Assembly: GCA_903891755.1 (NCBI GenBank)
Contig: CAITFY010000153.1
Coordinates: 1 to 14,099 of the forward strand
Reading direction: 5' to 3'
Source: an uncultured Actinomycetes bacterium
GTDB lineage: Bacteria > Actinomycetota > Actinomycetes > Nanopelagicales > Nanopelagicaceae
DNA: 14,099 nt
The stretch's first letter is position 1; each line of letters starts with the position of its first letter. This document shows, in pieces, positions 13,289 through 14,099 of this stretch. The position numbers were made by a program, and so were the translations under genes. The notes below the pieces were generated by a model that saw nothing but the letters and a program-made list of their open reading frames with translations, searched no databases and was not told the origin of the DNA.

Positions 13289-14099
13289 TTACTTACGGGG
13301 TTTCTTCTTCTTTGGCTGCTGGCGCTGGCGGCTCTTATTGGCCTCAGCCTCAAGCTGCGCCTCTGTCATACCCTCAGGGCTATTCGAGCCTGGGTTTGTA
13401 GCGGTGCCGGTAATTCCACGCTTGCGTTGCAACTCTTCGTAGGCAGGGGATCCTGGTGTTGGGTTTCTCTTAATAACCCAATACTGCTGACCAAAGGTCC
13501 AGAGGTTTGTGGTCGACCAATAAATTAAAACACCGATTGGGAAGTTCACACCAGAGATAGCAAAGATAAACGGGAAGACGTACAACATGATCTTCTGTTG
13601 TTGCGCCATCATGTTGTTTGATGGATCAACCTTTGGCATTCCCTTAACCATCAATTGACGTTGTGTTGTGAATGTTGTTGCTGACATAAATGCAATCAAA
13701 CAGACGGTAACAATCTTTGTTCCTGTTGTTGCATTGTGGCTAAGAAAACTGTCTGAAATTGGGGCGCTTAAAAACTTTGCATCATGTGCTGTTGCGAGAA
13801 GTTTTGCGGTGAGCACATTTGGAACGTATGAAGTGTTGTGGGCAATTCCACTTAATACACGGAATAGTGCGAAGAAAATTGGTGCCTGTGCCAAGAGTGG
13901 AAGACATGGGGCAAGTGGATTTGTCTTATGCTCTTTATAGAGCTTCATCATCTCTTCAGATTGCTTCTGGCGATCGTCTTTATGCTTCTTTTGAATCTCT
14001 TTCATATGTGGCTGCAGTGCGGTCATCGCGCGCTGCGATTTAATCTGCTTTACAAAGAGTGGAATCAAGATGATACGAATGAGTACCACAAGAAGAACA
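13289..14099 (-). CDS. yidC: Membrane protein insertase YidC (5' end outside the window)
   Basis: At least 270 codons of the YidC/Oxa1/Alb3 insertase, which places proteins in the cytoplasmic membrane alone or with SecYEG. The frame is open to the right edge: the codons before the first apparent start (a GTG at 14089) are hydrophobic and belong to the first membrane helix of the conserved core. The visible N-terminal part VLIRIILIPLFVKQIKSQRA carries the conserved groove arginine and the basic loop. NPLAPCLPLLAQAPIFFALF is the next family signature, and GVLIYWSTTNLWTFGQQYWV is the last conserved helix pair. The tail (after about residue 220 of the visible part) is hydrophilic and ends in a Lys/Arg run (QQPKKKKPRK), a feature that in other YidC/Oxa1 proteins contacts the ribosome. 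It is upstream of jag in the usual order. Confidence 0.95.
   Translation of the reverse strand, partial: VLLVVLIRIILIPLFVKQIKSQRAMTALQPHMKEIQKKHKDDRQKQSEEMMKLYKEHKTNPLAPCLPLLAQAPIFFALFRVLSGIAHNTSYVPNVLTAKLLATAHDAKFLSAPISDSFLSHNATTGTKIVTVCLIAFMSATTFTTQRQLMVKGMPKVDPSNNMMAQQQKIMLYVFPFIFAISGVNFPIGVLIYWSTTNLWTFGQQYWVIKRNPTPGSPAYEELQRKRGITGTATNPGSNSPEGMTEAQLEAEANKSRQRQQPKKKKPRK

Noticed and set aside
13054..13528. Plus-strand frames of 115 and 88 residues over jag and yidC
   Set aside because: They run antisense through conserved coding sequence and have no credible ribosome binding site or domain.

Overview
The window is a compact chromosomal segment from an actinobacterium, lying a few genes away from the replication origin. 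The right-hand block (yidC, jag, rsmG, parA, parB) and the left-to-centre block (CCA-adding enzyme/poly(A) polymerase, MutT4-like NUDIX, DUF6049, murJ, trxB, trxA, CwlM-like protein) are in the same relative order and orientation as the rpmH-proximal region of Mycobacterium tuberculosis (Rv3907c to Rv3921c, compared from memory). The sequence is not GC-rich by eye. Gaps are tiny, there are several 4-base start/stop overlaps and even overlapping convergent genes. This suggests a streamlined, moderate-GC lineage such as the freshwater Nanopelagicales (acI), but that placement is inference only.

Layout. Bases 1-540 (minus) hold the first codons of a membrane protein, probably a penicillin-binding protein, preceded by a DUF5318 zinc-ribbon protein. 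Bases 584-1873 (plus) encode an MFS exporter whose 3' end overlaps the convergent tRNA nucleotidyltransferase gene (1829-3292, minus). From a 32-base divergent promoter gap, the plus-strand run NUDIX, DUF6049, murJ (3325-6616) follows with two ATGA overlaps. Then come trxB (6658-7590), trxA (7657-7983), a CwlM-like pseudo-amidase (8008-9093) and a PLP aminotransferase (9135-10388). The aminotransferase meets parB tail to tail. The minus-strand cluster yidC (5' end outside the window), jag, rsmG, parA, parB fills 14099 to 10381.

How it works together. One theme is envelope growth: MurJ flips lipid II, DUF6049 is probably an accessory envelope protein, and the CwlM-like protein is probably a cytoplasmic regulator of peptidoglycan synthesis rather than a hydrolase. 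A PBP probably lies at the left edge, and YidC inserts membrane proteins. The second theme is chromosome segregation: ParA, ParB and two near-consensus parS sites embedded in the starts of parA and rsmG. The third is housekeeping: thioredoxin system, tRNA CCA end and rRNA methylation.

I see no mobile element, CRISPR array, rRNA or tRNA, and no clearly new defence or metabolic system. The most notable points are lineage-specific reductions of a known module: no pseudokinase domain on MurJ, a half-length DUF6049, no sigM/anti-sigma pair, and a CwlM-like protein with a degenerate active site but a retained C-terminal Thr-Gly-Thr motif. There is also a terminator-like hairpin sitting on the start codon of the cwlM-like gene. 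No stretch above 100 bases lacks a gene.
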